Assembly (NCBI GenBank): GCA_030272155.1
Contig: CP126193.1
Coordinates: 3,720,001 to 3,784,000, forward strand
Source: Tetradesmus obliquus
Taxonomy: Eukaryota; Chlorophyta; Chlorophyceae; Sphaeropleales; Scenedesmaceae
Direction: 5' to 3'
Length of the DNA stretch: 64,000 bases
Shown in pieces: positions 47,130 through 59,189 of the stretch; within the stretch, counting starts at the first letter, position 1; the number at the start of each line of letters is the position of its first letter. The translations under genes were made by a program, and so were the position numbers. Below the pieces are notes generated by a model. That model did not search any database and was not told the DNA's origin. It saw nothing but the letters and a program-made list of their open reading frames with translations.

Positions 47130-48799
47130 TCTGTGGAGGGAACAAGACAGGCGGGACAGGCACGAGGAAACAGAGCAGCATGGTCAGCAGCTTTTCGGCC
47201 GAGCGGAATCAGTAAGCAACAACCAAGCAGTATAAAGAACATGAAAAGGCCAGCGGTAACGTCTATGCATGCTGCATGCGGCCACGGTCTACAACAACCA
47301 AGCAGGACTCGCTGAACCGGACTGCCCAGCCGCTGCGGCTGCCTCAGAATGCTGCAACACTACACAAAGATACACAAACTGCAAGCCACAGCCGCGCTTG
47401 CCTGCTGATTGCTTCTGCTTGCCTGCTGTGATGATGCTTGTGAGGAGAAGCTCTTGTAGATGCTCAAAGTATCGTGATCAGATAAACTGTCGATGCCGTA
47501 ATGAAGAGAAGTCCGGCAGCGGCAACCTTAAGAACACCCGATATTCAAGCGAGTGTCATAACAGGTTTCACAAAAGGACAGTGTCAGCGACGTGCGTGCA
47601 TGTTTGCATGTCTCTAAAACCAAATTTAGGGATCAATTTTCTCCGGTTGATGGGAGTACACCTCGACGCACATGGAGCTGCGCGTCATGTTGCTGATTTT
47701 CGCCCAACGCGCTCTTCCTCTGGCCCTTATTTCACACTGCTCGCAGTTCATCCCCTAACCAGACTATAGATAGGCTTCAAACGTTTTGGTGGTAGACCTG
47801 CCAAGCCACCCTTGTTGCTGCAAGATGTCTTGTTACCTGACAGGCACTCAGTCTGGACAGGCATGTACCCCCAGCGGCCTGCACCACGGTAAGAGAAGCA
47901 TTACTGACTGATATAGAATCACAAAAAAAACAATAGAGCTATATACACGTTGACATAGGATGCAATGCTGTTGGTGCCACTCAGGATGCACTATATAAAG
48001 AAATAGCAGATGTTTCAGCTGGCTGTCCGATGAGCATCTCACCCATCAAGTGCAAGCATGTTGCTGCAACCTACTGATGCAAATCATGCACAAATGCAAC
48101 AGATAGCAGCGACATTTGCTGAGATGTAATGCGGCCAGCGCCCGCTGAGCCATATGCATATGGCTGTGCCCGCCCAAAACTGCTGCCTGCTATGCAAGGC
48201 TGTTGGCACTGTCAGGAGTGCAAACACCATGTGCTGCCACAAATGCGCCTAGTCAAACAAGGCTACGCATACCATATCACGTTCAAGCTGACAACTCATA
48301 GTTTATGCCTGTCATTTTGAGCCATGGCGCCAGACAGGACAGTTGAGGGAGTACGCTGCACATGTGATCTTCTCAGCATGGCATGCATGTGTGCTGTCCT
48401 GGTTATTGCTGCGGCTGCACTCAAGTCAGACGTGTTGGGCTTGCCAATCCCCTAAAGTTCTAGGACTCCTGGGCAAACTTTGCCGTTGAACGGTGTAGCA
48501 GTGTCGGACGGCCGCTCACATGGGCAGTAGCCTGCCTGCATCACAACACAGCATGCGACTGTTGCAAGTCAGTTCTTGATGCCAAGTAACAGCAGTAGCA
48601 GGCATTTGGCGCGATGTGAGCTGATATCTGGCAGCCTTGAGTCAGGGCTGTCTAGTTCAGGGACAGCGGGGCCACCAGCAATGTGTTTTTGTGCTTGCAA
48701 CGTATGCCTGCTGCAGCTGCACTAGGATACCTCGTATATGGTGGAGTGTCTACTCATGATGCGCATGCACAGGCACATGCGCCAACGCACATCCTGTGT
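47130..48799. other. Intergenic, no gene supported
   Basis: This holds the upstream region of the SAP gene and the end of the cNBD gene. A 63-codon frame at 48129 and a longer one at 47269 show no domain or splice support. Confidence 0.45.
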
Positions 48800-49501
48800 C
48801 TAAGCACCCATTACACCGCACGCCCCGCCTGCCACCGCTGCGCCCTCACCTGGCTGCGCAGGCGGCAGCTCCCCTGTGCCGTGTGTGTGGAAGTCCAGCT
48901 CAGGCAGGCCCTGCTGGTTGACCACCACCGCTGCACTGATGTTGGAGGAGAAGCTGTCCAGCACGGCAAGCGTCTTGTGCACTGCACACAGCAGCAGCAG
49001 CAGCCGCAACAGCAGGCTTGCCGAGGCACTGGCAAGAGTGATTCTGTAAATGTTGCACCCCAGACACCTTCTCTACATGTCGCGCCGGAGCAACAGCTAT
49101 GGTTGCGGCTGCCATGCGCGCAGGCAGTACTGTTTCTCTTTGAGTAGCTCGCACACTTAGTACGCACATGTCGTGCCTTGCCAAGCAGGTGATAATCTAG
49201 CAGGCTGGGCTGATACATGTAAGCAAGAGACATTACCCCACCTGATGCTGCGGATGCGGGGTTGAGTGGTGTCGCTGCCCTGCTGCGAGGCGGCGACCTG
49301 CCCCTCCTGCTGCCGCTGCTGCCGGGAGGCGTTCCTGCAGGCAGAGGACCGATGCTGCTGCTCTGGAGGCCGATGGGTGAGCCAGGCCTGAACAAGGCAC
49401 TTGCCTTGATGCCTGCCTCATGCCTGTTTGGCTCTGGGCTTGTTGCTGCAGCTGCAGGCCTGGGGCTTGGTGCCTCCCCGCTGCCGCCTGCTGCGCCAAC
49501 C

Positions 49502-49538
<37 letters not shown>

Positions 49539-52500
49539 CGGCTGCTGGCGTGGCTGCTGATGGCGACTGCTGCACAGAAGCTGCTGCTGCTGCTGCTGCA
49601 GCTGCTGCCCTGGGTGATGCGCCCGGCCTCTGCAGGTTGCCTTTGAAGCCGCCGCCTGAACACGCACACAGCAGGGCACCATGCCTTTGTCAAATGGCCC
49701 TAAAATGCATGCAGGCAAAGTCGTCCGACGACGTGAGTCACTCTGTACCCTTGACCAGACTCTCGTGTAATGCATGTCAGCATGTCAGCTGTTTTGCTGG
49801 CTACGTGTTGCGGCACGTGAGAAGCACACAAATCGGCACCCACCATTGCCTCCCGCTCCTGCTCCAACACCAGCTGCTGCCAGCTGCTGCGTTGCCTCCC
49901 TGACAATGGCTGCTTGTGATCGCGCCTTCAGGTTGCTGCTACTGCTGTCGCTGCTGCTGCTTGCACTGCTGCTGCTCCCTTTGTTCTGCCGCTGCTGCAC
50001 AAGCTGGTCTAGTGTGTCTCTGAATGCTCGGGCACTGCTGACTGGTGACTCCAGCCTGCCAGCCTGACTCCCATCTGCTGCTCTAGGGCTGCCCTGTATG
50101 TGTGGCGACATACACACAGGGCTGCCACCTGCATATGGTGGCATGCACCCTGCAGTAGCACCAGCTGCTATGTGTGGGCTTGACCACCCGCTGCCAGGAG
50201 CAGCAGCAGCTGCTCCTGAGGGTGATAGACTGCCAATCGGCACAGTAAGTTGCTGCGCAGCGCTGCCGAGCATCGCTGAGCTGCCACCACCACCACCTGC
50301 TGCTGACACTGCTACATGCGTCTGGCTGTCAATGCTGGGAGCTATAGGTATGGTTGTCCTGCCCCAGCTGGTGCCTGCAAAATGTGCCGCCTTGAGTGCA
50401 GCACTGGCTGCAGGGCTCAGTGGCACCCCAGCACTGCCAGCAGCTTGCAGGCTGTGCGCTGAGGGGCTGGCAGCAGCACTGCCGCAGCAGCTGCCGGGGC
50501 TAGCCAGTGGTGAGCCTGCTGCTGCTGCTGCCTGGCTGTGTGTGTGGTGCTCTGTGAGGCTGGCTGGCTTGCTGCTGGGGCTGGGTATGGGCAGCGGGAA
50601 CTCGCGGCCTGCTGGCAACTTCCTGCAAGCACGTTTCCACACGCGTCGCATGAGACATGACTGGCAAGATGTATACTGTGCTGCCTACTGCTGGTGCTGA
50701 TGCCTTTGCATGCAGCGTGCTCATAAAAACAGCAGGCACTGTATGCATCATCCTGCAAGCCTAGTACTACTAGTAGTAGCCTGACTGCGACCTGCCGCAG
50801 TATGGCCCCACCTATCTGCCGGGCTGATGTTGGTGGCAGCGCGCGGGCTGCGCCAGTTGCAATACCTTTGCATGCAGCATGCACATCCACACAGCAGGCA
50901 CTGTATGCATCCTGCAAGCCTTATGTTGGTCCCGCCTACCATGTGCCTCATGCCGCACCTGTCTGCGGGGCTGATGTTTGTGGCAGCACGGGGGCTGCGC
51001 CAGTCTGTCAGCAGCGCCAGGAACTCCTGGGGTGGCGCCACAAGGAAGCCGTTGCGGCTGAGGCTTGCCACGTACTCCTCCACAGCCACTGCCTTGCTGG
51101 GGGGCATGCGCTTGGGCGCGCCGCTGCTGCTGGAGGGGCCGGTGCCAAAGTACATCTCCAGCGCTGTGTGCCACAAAAACAAACAAACAGCGGTGCATTT
51201 GGTGTTGCAGAAGTAGCGTGAAATGCATGTGGCACAGCACCAGGATCACACCTGGCAGTTGCTGCAGCAGAGATGGGCACGCTCCGGAGCTGCTGATAAC
51301 ACTGCTGGCTGCCAAAAGCACAAAGCAAGAACTCCATCAGTGAAACCTGGTTGCGCATGTCAACAAGACAGACAGAGAGGCTGCACGCATCACACACCAG
51401 TCTGAGCAACCTGCAGTGATACCCCGCGCACCGTCTATCAGGCCTGCCACAGGCACGTGCCCCGCAGCACAGCCTCCGGCACCGCCGCGCCTCCCAGCAG
51501 GATGTGGCCGTCCTTGCCTGCTGCTGCTGCTGCCGTGCGGCTGCTGGCCTGGCGCTCGTTCATGACCAGCTTCTGGCTGGCCACGTGGCGCATGCCCTGC
51601 AGGCAGGTGTGATACGACGCATTTGTACGGGCTTCTGGGTTCCAAAAGAATCAAGGCGAATGCACAACTGCGCACCTTCAAGCGATGCTGGACCAGGAGT
51701 TGATGACAGAGGTGTTGCATTTGTTGTCTGCATGAGCAGCGGGGAGCTGCTGCTGGTGCTGCAGCTCCATGCGTTGTTGCTCAGGTGCATGAGTGCACCA
51801 GGCTACACACCAGCACCGCCAGGCATGGACACATGTAACAGCACAGCTAGATCCCCAATATAGTTACCATCTAACACAATATTCATACGCGCTGGCCCAT
51901 CAGCGCACCTCAAGGACGTCTGCGGGCATGCGCCGCCTGAACTCGCGCAGCGGCACCTTGTAGGTCAGCAGCTCCGTCAGTGCCACCACAGTTGCGGAGC
52001 GGCGCGGGGCGCCCCCCGGGCCCTCCCGCACGCTCATGTCGCCGATGATGCTGCCGCTGCCCAGCAGGCACACCTAGCAGGGTAGGGTAGAAGCAGCATC
52101 AGCGTGTGTGTCGGTGGAATTGAATGTGCGAAATGAGGGATGTGGCGGGCACATGTGCGGGGATAGTGGGTGCTGGCAGCTAATGAGCCCATTTGTCCAA
52201 CAATGGCAGCTTGCAGCATGCATGGAATCAGCTGAAGGTTTGGCGCAGTGGCGCAGATACGGAGCGCATGTCCCTTGCTGCTGTTGCATCAGCACGATTA
52301 AAGGATGAGCTGTGCCATGCATGCATTACGCAATGCAGCATATGGCTGCGCACCTGCACCAGCTTCTTTGTATCCAGCTCTGGCGGCGGTGCTGTGCTGT
52401 CGGCGGCAGTGCCACCTGCCGTGCTGCTGACCTCAGCCATCGTCATGTTGGGGTCGATCAAGATGCACACCTGGCCAGCACAGCAACCAGACACAGACAC

Positions 52501-54633
52501 AGCAGCAGACCAAAGCAGTATTTTTCAATGCTGCGCCCGCAATGGAAGTGCACAGGCTGGAGCAGAGGATTCCATACCGACCTCAGCTTGAGGCTGCAGT
52601 GGCTTTGACACCCTCGCCACCGCATGCGAAACCCTGATGCGCTGCTGCATGCACACGCCCAGCGGCAATAACTCGCTGTCTCTGGCAGCTGTCTATCCCT
52701 TGGCCCCTGCAAACCAACTGCCCCCTCACCTGCCCTGACTTCAGCACGTACAGGCAGTCAGCCAGCTCCCCCTGGCGCACCAGCACCTCGCGCGGCTCAA
52801 ACTGCACCGCGTGGAAGCAGTGCGCCAGGCTGCGCAGGTAGGCTGGGCTCAGCCCCTTCAGCGCAGGCAGCTCAGCCAGGAACGACACCTGCGCGGCAGC
52901 AGGCGAAAGCACGTGATGGCATGGGCAGCAGCAGCAGCAGCAGCAGCAGCAGATGGGGCGCCATACTACAGTCGTTTCAAGCAGGTGGGCAGCGCCGGTG
53001 CGGGCGACACCTGCAGGGGGGGGGGGATGCGTTTGTTACGGTGGCGGCAGCTCGGTGGCAGGAAGCACAGCCAATCGGAGGAGCCGCACAGCAACCAACA
53101 GTGTAAGCGACAGTAGCATGGCGGGCAGGCGGCAGCCACAGCAGCATGCAGCTGCCTTGCACAACGGCAGCTCTTGCAGTTCAGCAAGTGTATGGAGCTG
53201 CCGCAAGTCTGTTGTGCAGGCATGACAAGAGACAGGCAGCTGCAGAATGGCTTCATCTGGTTTGATGTAGATCAGCTGCCGCACTCATGTGCTGCTTCAA
53301 ATCACGCTGAGCGCTCCCTGTGCAATCATGGCTGCAGACACGCTACCTTTTGCTCCAGCATTGCACCCAGCCGCCCCTCCAGTGCAGCACCATAGTCATC
53401 AGCAGACAGCTGCAGCAGCACCGTGCCTGGCTGCTGGGGTGCTGCACCCGTGCCGCTCTCCTTGTGCCCCATTGTACGCCTGCGTGCGTCCAGCAGTGCC
53501 CTGGTATTACTGCTGCTGCTGCTGCTGCTGCTGTTGCCGTTTGGCGTCTGTGGAGCCGATGCGCTGCTGCCGATGCTGTCCCCAGCTGCCGCTGCTCCTG
53601 CAGCAGGTGCTGCTGCAGCGCTCACTGCCGCAGCGATGGCTGCAAGCGTTGCCTGGTGGTTGCTGGCGCTGCCGGCGACAGCAGATTGCTCGCGCTTACT
53701 GCCGGCTGTGATGTCATCTTCGCCAAACGCCTCCCGAAACGCAATGCGCCGCACCTCCACAACGTCAACACCTGCTGCTGCTGCTGCCGCTGCATCGCCG
53801 CCTGCTGTCCTGACACGAGGCGAGCCGCCTGCACCTGACTTGCCGCCATGTTTGGACTTGCCGCCACTGGCGCTGCCGCCCCTGCTGCTGCCAGGATGCC
53901 CTTCCAGGTGCTGCCCTAGCGTTGTCCCACTGCTGCTGGTGGTATGTGCGTCAGTTTCATACATGACCACCTCGCCCTGCAGGACCAGGTAGAAGTGGTT
54001 GGCTGAATCACCCTGGCGGTAGATGAGCTCGCCTTCGCTGCAGGCCCTGCCCAGCATGGTCTGCGCCAGCTCCTTGATGTTGGTGGGCTGCAGGTTGCGC
54101 AGCAGGTGCGCGCTGGACAGGAAGCCGCACAGCAGCTCCACCTGCAACGGCATGCAGTGTATTAAGCGGCATGTAGTGTGATAAGTCATGGATTATGCAT
54201 GTATGCATGTCTGTGTGTGCTGCGGTGCACTGCCAGCGTGAAGTGCTGCTGCTGTTTTGTGCTGCTGCAGGTGGATGAAGCATTGTGCAGTTTCGCCATT
54301 GCTTCATCCAGCAGCTTGCGATAAAGCAAAGACAAGGTGCTGATTGATGCATGTCTCAGCTGCCGGCAGCGCTGTCCAATCGCCACGCACTTGCTCTTGT
54401 GTGCGCTGCTGCGGCGGGGTGAGCGCTGCGTCACACAGCTCCTCCTGGTGCTGCTGCCGCGCCCGCTGCTTGGCCTGCAGTGCTGCGTTGTGCGCTGCTG
54501 CCATGCCAGCCTCGCTGCTGAGCTTGCCCTGCGCCATGACCGCTGCTGCTGCAGACGTGCTGTCCAGCGGCGCACGTAATCTGGCCCCTGAGCTGCTGTC
54601 GCTGGCATGGCGCATGTGTGCTGGTGGTGCCAT
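48800..54633 (-). CDS. Protein with two cyclic-nucleotide-binding domains and a low-complexity tail
   Basis: Exons: 54633-54391, 54141-53347, 52888-52730, 52470-52354, 52073-51909, 51596-about 51441, then 51163-50959, 50622-49844, 49655-49242 and 48981-48800. All junctions keep phase except the one after 51441, where I found no consistent donor; the gene could end at TGA 51440-51438 with a second gene downstream. cNBD1: LLRNLQP, GELIYRQGDSANHFYLVLQG and FGED, split by a Ser/Gly-rich insert of about 150 residues. cNBD2: PREVLVRQGELADCLYVLKSG, then GSIIGDMSVREG and RRSATVVAL; the phosphate cassette has GD in place of the usual GE. No kinase or channel segment is seen, so it is a soluble cAMP/cGMP sensor or scaffold. 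The last exons are Ser/Pro/Ala-rich with EFRR-type motifs absent. The 3' end assumes read-through to the first stop. Confidence 0.7.
50703..51010 (-). repeat. Tandem duplicate of an exon end and following intron in the cNBD gene
   Basis: The exon end coding WRSPRAATNISPADR with its donor GTG (about 50998-50957) is repeated at about 50853-50812. The intron segment with CCTTTGCATGCAGC is likewise present at 50703 and 50865. Offsets are 145 and 162 bp because of a small insertion. Confidence 0.88.
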
Positions 54634-55496
54634 GCTGCTGCACAGAGTGATGTACAGCTGGGACACGGGTGTACTGCTCAGGCCCGCTCAGGCTGGCTGG
54701 TGCCTCGGGGCAGGACAGCAGGCCTGTTCGGAACGGAGTACGTTGAACGCCAATGAGACTGCTTCTAATCTATAGCACCGCGTCTACTTGTGTAGCTGGC
54801 TCGTGTACAGCCTGTATGACTCTCCAAGCACAAGTAGGGCTTCTATTGCTGGTGTGGTGTGGGCGACGTAACTAGAGGAAACAGAAATACGTAATATAAC
54901 GTAGTTAAACACTTCGAGACGCCGTTCTACAGCTTCAGGAAGTGAACGTCTGTCCATATGTTACTTCTGGCTTAGGTTACCCCCGGGACTTGCGGTGTGT
55001 GCAGAAGCACGACGCATGTCAGGATCGAATCAGTATCAGAGCAGCTCATTCATGCGCGTTTGAGAGATGCGTGTCGTCTCATCATTCTGCCGCCTCTGAC
55101 GGGGTCCCTGCTACTGCTGGGCTCTGCCCCAAGTCTTCAGATCACGGCGTTGCATGGTCAAAGACTTACAGTAACGGTATTTACATCTAGGCAGCCTATT
55201 AGTTTGCCGAAAGTGGTCGGCTGCTGATGCACGGCAGTATGAAGGCACTGCTGGTGACACCAGGTGGGTGGGAGAGGGCAGCAGCATGCATCTGCACTGC
55301 CCTGCATGCTATGCTGTGAAGGCCTGCAGCACTCCTGTTTGTTATGTATGCATCTGCAGCTGTGACAATGTAGAGTCCTCCTAGGTCACAGCAATGCCTT
55401 GACAGCAGCCTGAGCACAGGCGGCAGGAACTTGACCAGTTGTCACAGCTGCAGCTGCAGCACCTTGCAAAAACAACATGGCACCAACAACCAGTGC
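54634..55496. promoter_or_regulatory. Divergent upstream region of the cNBD and OPR-like genes
   Basis: About 860 bp between two outward-pointing start codons. It is less repetitive than its surroundings. No core promoter motif identified. Confidence 0.4.
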
Positions 55497-57851
55497 ATGG
55501 CACTCTTTTCTGATAACTCACAACATGCGTGCTTCACGGGTGTCGCTGCAGCATGCCTAAAGCAGCAGTCACTGGCAGGCCTGCTGGCCCCACTCAGCTC
55601 AGTCAGTCGCAGCTACATATCTGCGCAGCAGCAAGTGCTACAGCAGCAGCAACAGCAGGGCACCTCTGTGCAGCAGCTACCTGCCACAGAGCAATCTTTG
55701 CAGCAGTGCAGCACAGCACACGCCGAGCAACACCCCAAGCTGCTGGCGTCCCTGCTGCAGCAGCAGGCGGCACACTCCTTGCGGCAGCTGCACAGCTACA
55801 GCACAACAGCTGCAGCTCAGCACACAGCAGACCAGCAGGACAGCTTTAATCAGCAGCTGCAGCAGCATCTAGATGAGCAGCTGCAGGATGATCCACTCCA
55901 CACTAGGCATCTCAGGGCTGACACTTGGTCCAGCAAGCCGAGAGGGGAGCAGCAGCAGCAGCAGCAGCAACCCCAGGCCGACACCTGGCGCCCTGGACGC
56001 CAGCAGCAGCAGCAGCGGCGGCAGCAGCAGCTACAGCAGGACTTGCCGCCTGCTGCCATCACTGCCAAGATGATGCAAGCCAAGACACCACAGAAGCTGC
56101 TGGAGATCGTGGTCAGCCACAGCAGCAGCTTCAACCGCATCCATGTGGTGGCTGCACTCAACAAGGCAGCAGAGCTGTGGCCTGCAGCAGCAGCGGGCAC
56201 TGCGGGCGCGGATGCTGAGCGCGTGCTGGGGCGGCAGCAGCTGCAACGGCTTGTGAGCATGCTGGCGGGGCCGTTTGCGCGCAGGTGAGTGTGGCAGCAA
56301 ACAGCAAAGCACAGATAAGGGAGTCGGCAGTGCTGTACATTATAGAGCTGCAGTGGGTTGTGCAGCAGGCCGGGACTGCTGGCTAGCCTGCTGTTCTGGT
56401 TGGTGTCCAGTGTTTCAGTCTGCAATGTAACTCTTGCAAATGCTGTGGCTATTGCTGTGGATTTGGTGCTGATCAGTCGCCTTGTACATGCTGCTGCTGC
56501 TGCTGCTGCTGCTGCTGTGTTTGTGCATGCGAGCAGCATGGTGCACTGCACCTGCCGCGAGATCACCTCTGGCTTGTGGGCCTTCGCCACCTGCCAGCAG
56601 CAGCCGCCGCCAGCACTGCTGTCAGCAGCAGCAGACGCGATCTGCGGCTGGGACAAGCTGCAGGAAGGAGAGGCCAAACATCTGGTGTCACTCGGCTGGG
56701 CGATGGCCAAGATGAACTGCAAAGACAGGCGCGTGTTTGGAGCGCTTGCAGCAGCGCTGGTGCCGCATGCGGGGTTGTTGAGCGCCAATCAGGTGTCAGT
56801 GGTGCTATGGGCGTTTGGCAGGGCGGCGTTTCGGGACCAGCACGTGCTGCAGCAGCTGGCCAGCAGGACGCAGCACCTGCTGCAAGAGCAGCAGCAGCAG
56901 CAGGATGGGGAGAAGCAGGCCAAGCTGGGTAGGGCAGCTGCACGGCGGCTGAAGCATGCAAAGTTTGACTCCACGGCACTCAGCAACATGGTGTGGGGCT
57001 TGTCAGTGCTGCAGTGGCAAGACCCGCAGGTGATGGCAGCAGCAGCAAGCGTGGCTGCTGGCGCGCCCTTGGTGTATGACTTCAAGCCTTGGGAGGCGGC
57101 AAACCTGCTGAAGGGCTTTGCAGCTGCAGCTTCGGCTGCTGCACAGGGTGATGATGGTGTTGCAGATAGCGATGCCAGTAGCAGCAGCAGCAGCATTGCC
57201 GATGAGGATGCAGCACTGCACCAGCAGGTACAGGAAGCACTAGATAAGACTAGCGAACCAGCAGCAGCAGCAGCAGCACCAGCAGCAGCAGCAGCGCCAA
57301 ACAGGCAGCTGGCGTTACAGCTGTGGCCTGCTGCATGCGCAGTGTCGTCTGCTGCGCTGCGGCGCTTGGATGAAGCCACGCCATCGTGCGTGGTGCGCAT
57401 GATGTGGGGGCTGGCAGCGCTGCACCAAGCAGCAGTGTCCTCGCAGCAGGGGCCCCCGCTGAGCGCAGCAGCTTTGGAAAATGGCCGGGTTGTGTTTGGG
57501 CAGTTGGCGGCAGCGCTGCAGCAGCAGTGGAGCCGGCAGACAGCACACCCTGTGGGACTCACTGTTGCAGCCTGGGCCCTGGTCATGGCTCAAGGCAGTG
57601 GGCTGGTGCCAGCGCTGCTGCTGCAGGAGCCCGGCAGAGCGGGCCATGCCGCTGCTGTGCTGCAGCAGCTGCTGGAGGCGACAGTGGCACTGGCATCTGA
57701 GCAGCAGCTGAAGGCGCACCAAGTGGCTGACCTAGCTGCTGCTTTTGATAGGCTGAGTAGGCGGCTGCAGCAGGGTGGCAGCCTTGCTTCAGTTGCCGGC
57801 AGCAGCAGCGGCAGCAGCGAGTCTGCAGGGCTGCCGTCTGATGCTTCGGCA

Positions 57852-57882
<31 letters not shown>

Positions 57883-58344
57883 GGTCATCTGCGCAAGGTG
57901 GGGAGGCGCAGCAGCTGCTGGGCCAGTTTGCTGCTGCAGTGGCTGCTCTGGCAGATGCTGCGCAGCGGCTGCAGGTGGATGCTGTGGGCCCTGGGCAGAT
58001 GCCGGATGCTGTCAGTGTGGCTGATGTGTCCAAGATGCTGCCTGCCTTTGGGCGCATGCAGGTGCGGTAGCCGGGGTGGTGGGCTGGGTGGGTGCAACAG
58101 TGAGCGCTGCAGTCAGCTGCACAACTTGAGGTTTTGCAGATGCCTGTCCAATTCGTTGCCAAGCAGTGTGTGCAAGCTGGATTCACGTAGCCGAATTGGC
58201 TGAGTTGAGCAGCGCCGCAAAACAACAGACTGCATTATTGTCAAGCCGTGCGGCACTCAGAAAGTTCTTGGTTGTGCTTACGTCCGACAGTTTTGGGACT
58301 ACTGCTGCTGCTGCTGCTGATGCTGATGCTGATGCTGATGCTGA

Positions 58345-58375
<31 letters not shown>

Positions 58376-58704
58376 TCACCAACGAAGCGCTGTATCAGGC
58401 GCTGCTGCGCCACTGGTCACCGCAACAGCTGCAAGCCTGCAGCAGCGATGACCTGATTGGTGCAGTGCGTGCACTGACATGGCTGGCGAAGGCGCAGCCG
58501 GGGCTTGTGAGCAGTGGCGTGTTGCCAAGTGACTTGTGGGAGCTGCTGCTGCAGCTGTGCTTGAAGCGATGGGGGTGCCTCAGGGACTGGCAGCGAGCTT
58601 TGCTGCAGCCAGTGGCTGCCAACATGCCTGCTGAGGTGGCTGCACAGCACGTTGAGGTTGCTGCGGAGTTCAAGCGTGTTGTGGCTGGGGCTAAGCAGTG
58701 GTAG
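55497..58704 (+). CDS. OPR-like (octotricopeptide/FASTK-type repeat) organelle RNA factor
   Basis: Three exons, 55497-56284, about 56537-58061 and 58375-58704, give 880 residues in phase. The N-terminus is Gln/Ser/Ala-rich and may target an organelle. The block KMMQAKTPQKLLEIVVSH, FNRIHVVAALNKAAEL is the typical first module of Chlorophyceae OPR proteins. Degenerate helical repeats follow, such as REITSGLWAFATC, KHLVSLGWAMAKM, NQVSVVLWAFGRA, TALSNMVWGLSVL and SCVVRMMWGLAAL, each about 38-40 residues. In this family such repeats bind RNA and control stability, splicing or translation of single organelle transcripts. Poly-Ala/Gln inserts separate the repeats. The exon 2 acceptor has two AG choices three bases apart (56533 and 56536). 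No RAP domain is evident in the last exon. Target transcript unknown. Confidence 0.72.
58303..58374 (+). repeat. (CTG)n/(CTGATG)n tract ending in a 3' splice site
   Basis: CTG triplets, five CTGATG-type units and more CTG lead straight into CCAG, the acceptor of the last exon of the OPR-like gene. Confidence 0.85.
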
Positions 58705-58741
58705 CTGCTTGTGTGTTTGGCCCTGATGGCGCAGCCTGAGG

Positions 58742-58746
58742 TGTAA
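58742..58746 (+). terminator. Poly(A) signal TGTAA of the OPR-like gene
   Basis: TGTAA, 38 nt after the stop codon. The next gene starts about 260 bp downstream on the same strand. Confidence 0.55.
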
Positions 58747-59003
58747 CCCTACCTGCAAGCCCTAGGCTGACATTTGACCGTGTCACAGCAGAGATGCGCG
58801 TGTACGTTATTCATAGCCGCTGATGAGATGTAGAGCAATTCGCAGTTTCGTAGAAGGACTGACAACGACGATTGGTGCATCCTGCTCCAGAGTATCTCGT
58901 GTTAGCCGGATTGCTGTCGTACGGCGAAGCACGCACGCACACTGAGGAGAGGTCTTTATACTAAAGCTACGAATATCGTAGGTCAGGTCTAGAGTGCTGC
59001 AGT

Positions 59004-59155
59004 ATGGCGGCCTCGGCCTTACGCTTGAGGTCACTGTCGCTCTGCTGCTGCCACAGCAGCAGCCTGAAGCATAGCCTCTTCGAGGCTGGGCCTTGCTTGA
59101 AGATTGCCACCTCAAGAAACGCCATAGGTGATTACTGTTAAATGGTAGCGGTGTG

Positions 59156-59189
<34 letters not shown>

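Noticed and set aside
47269-47769. 166-codon frame in the intergenic region
   Set aside because: Begins from a non-ATG start, no domain and no neighbours in phase.
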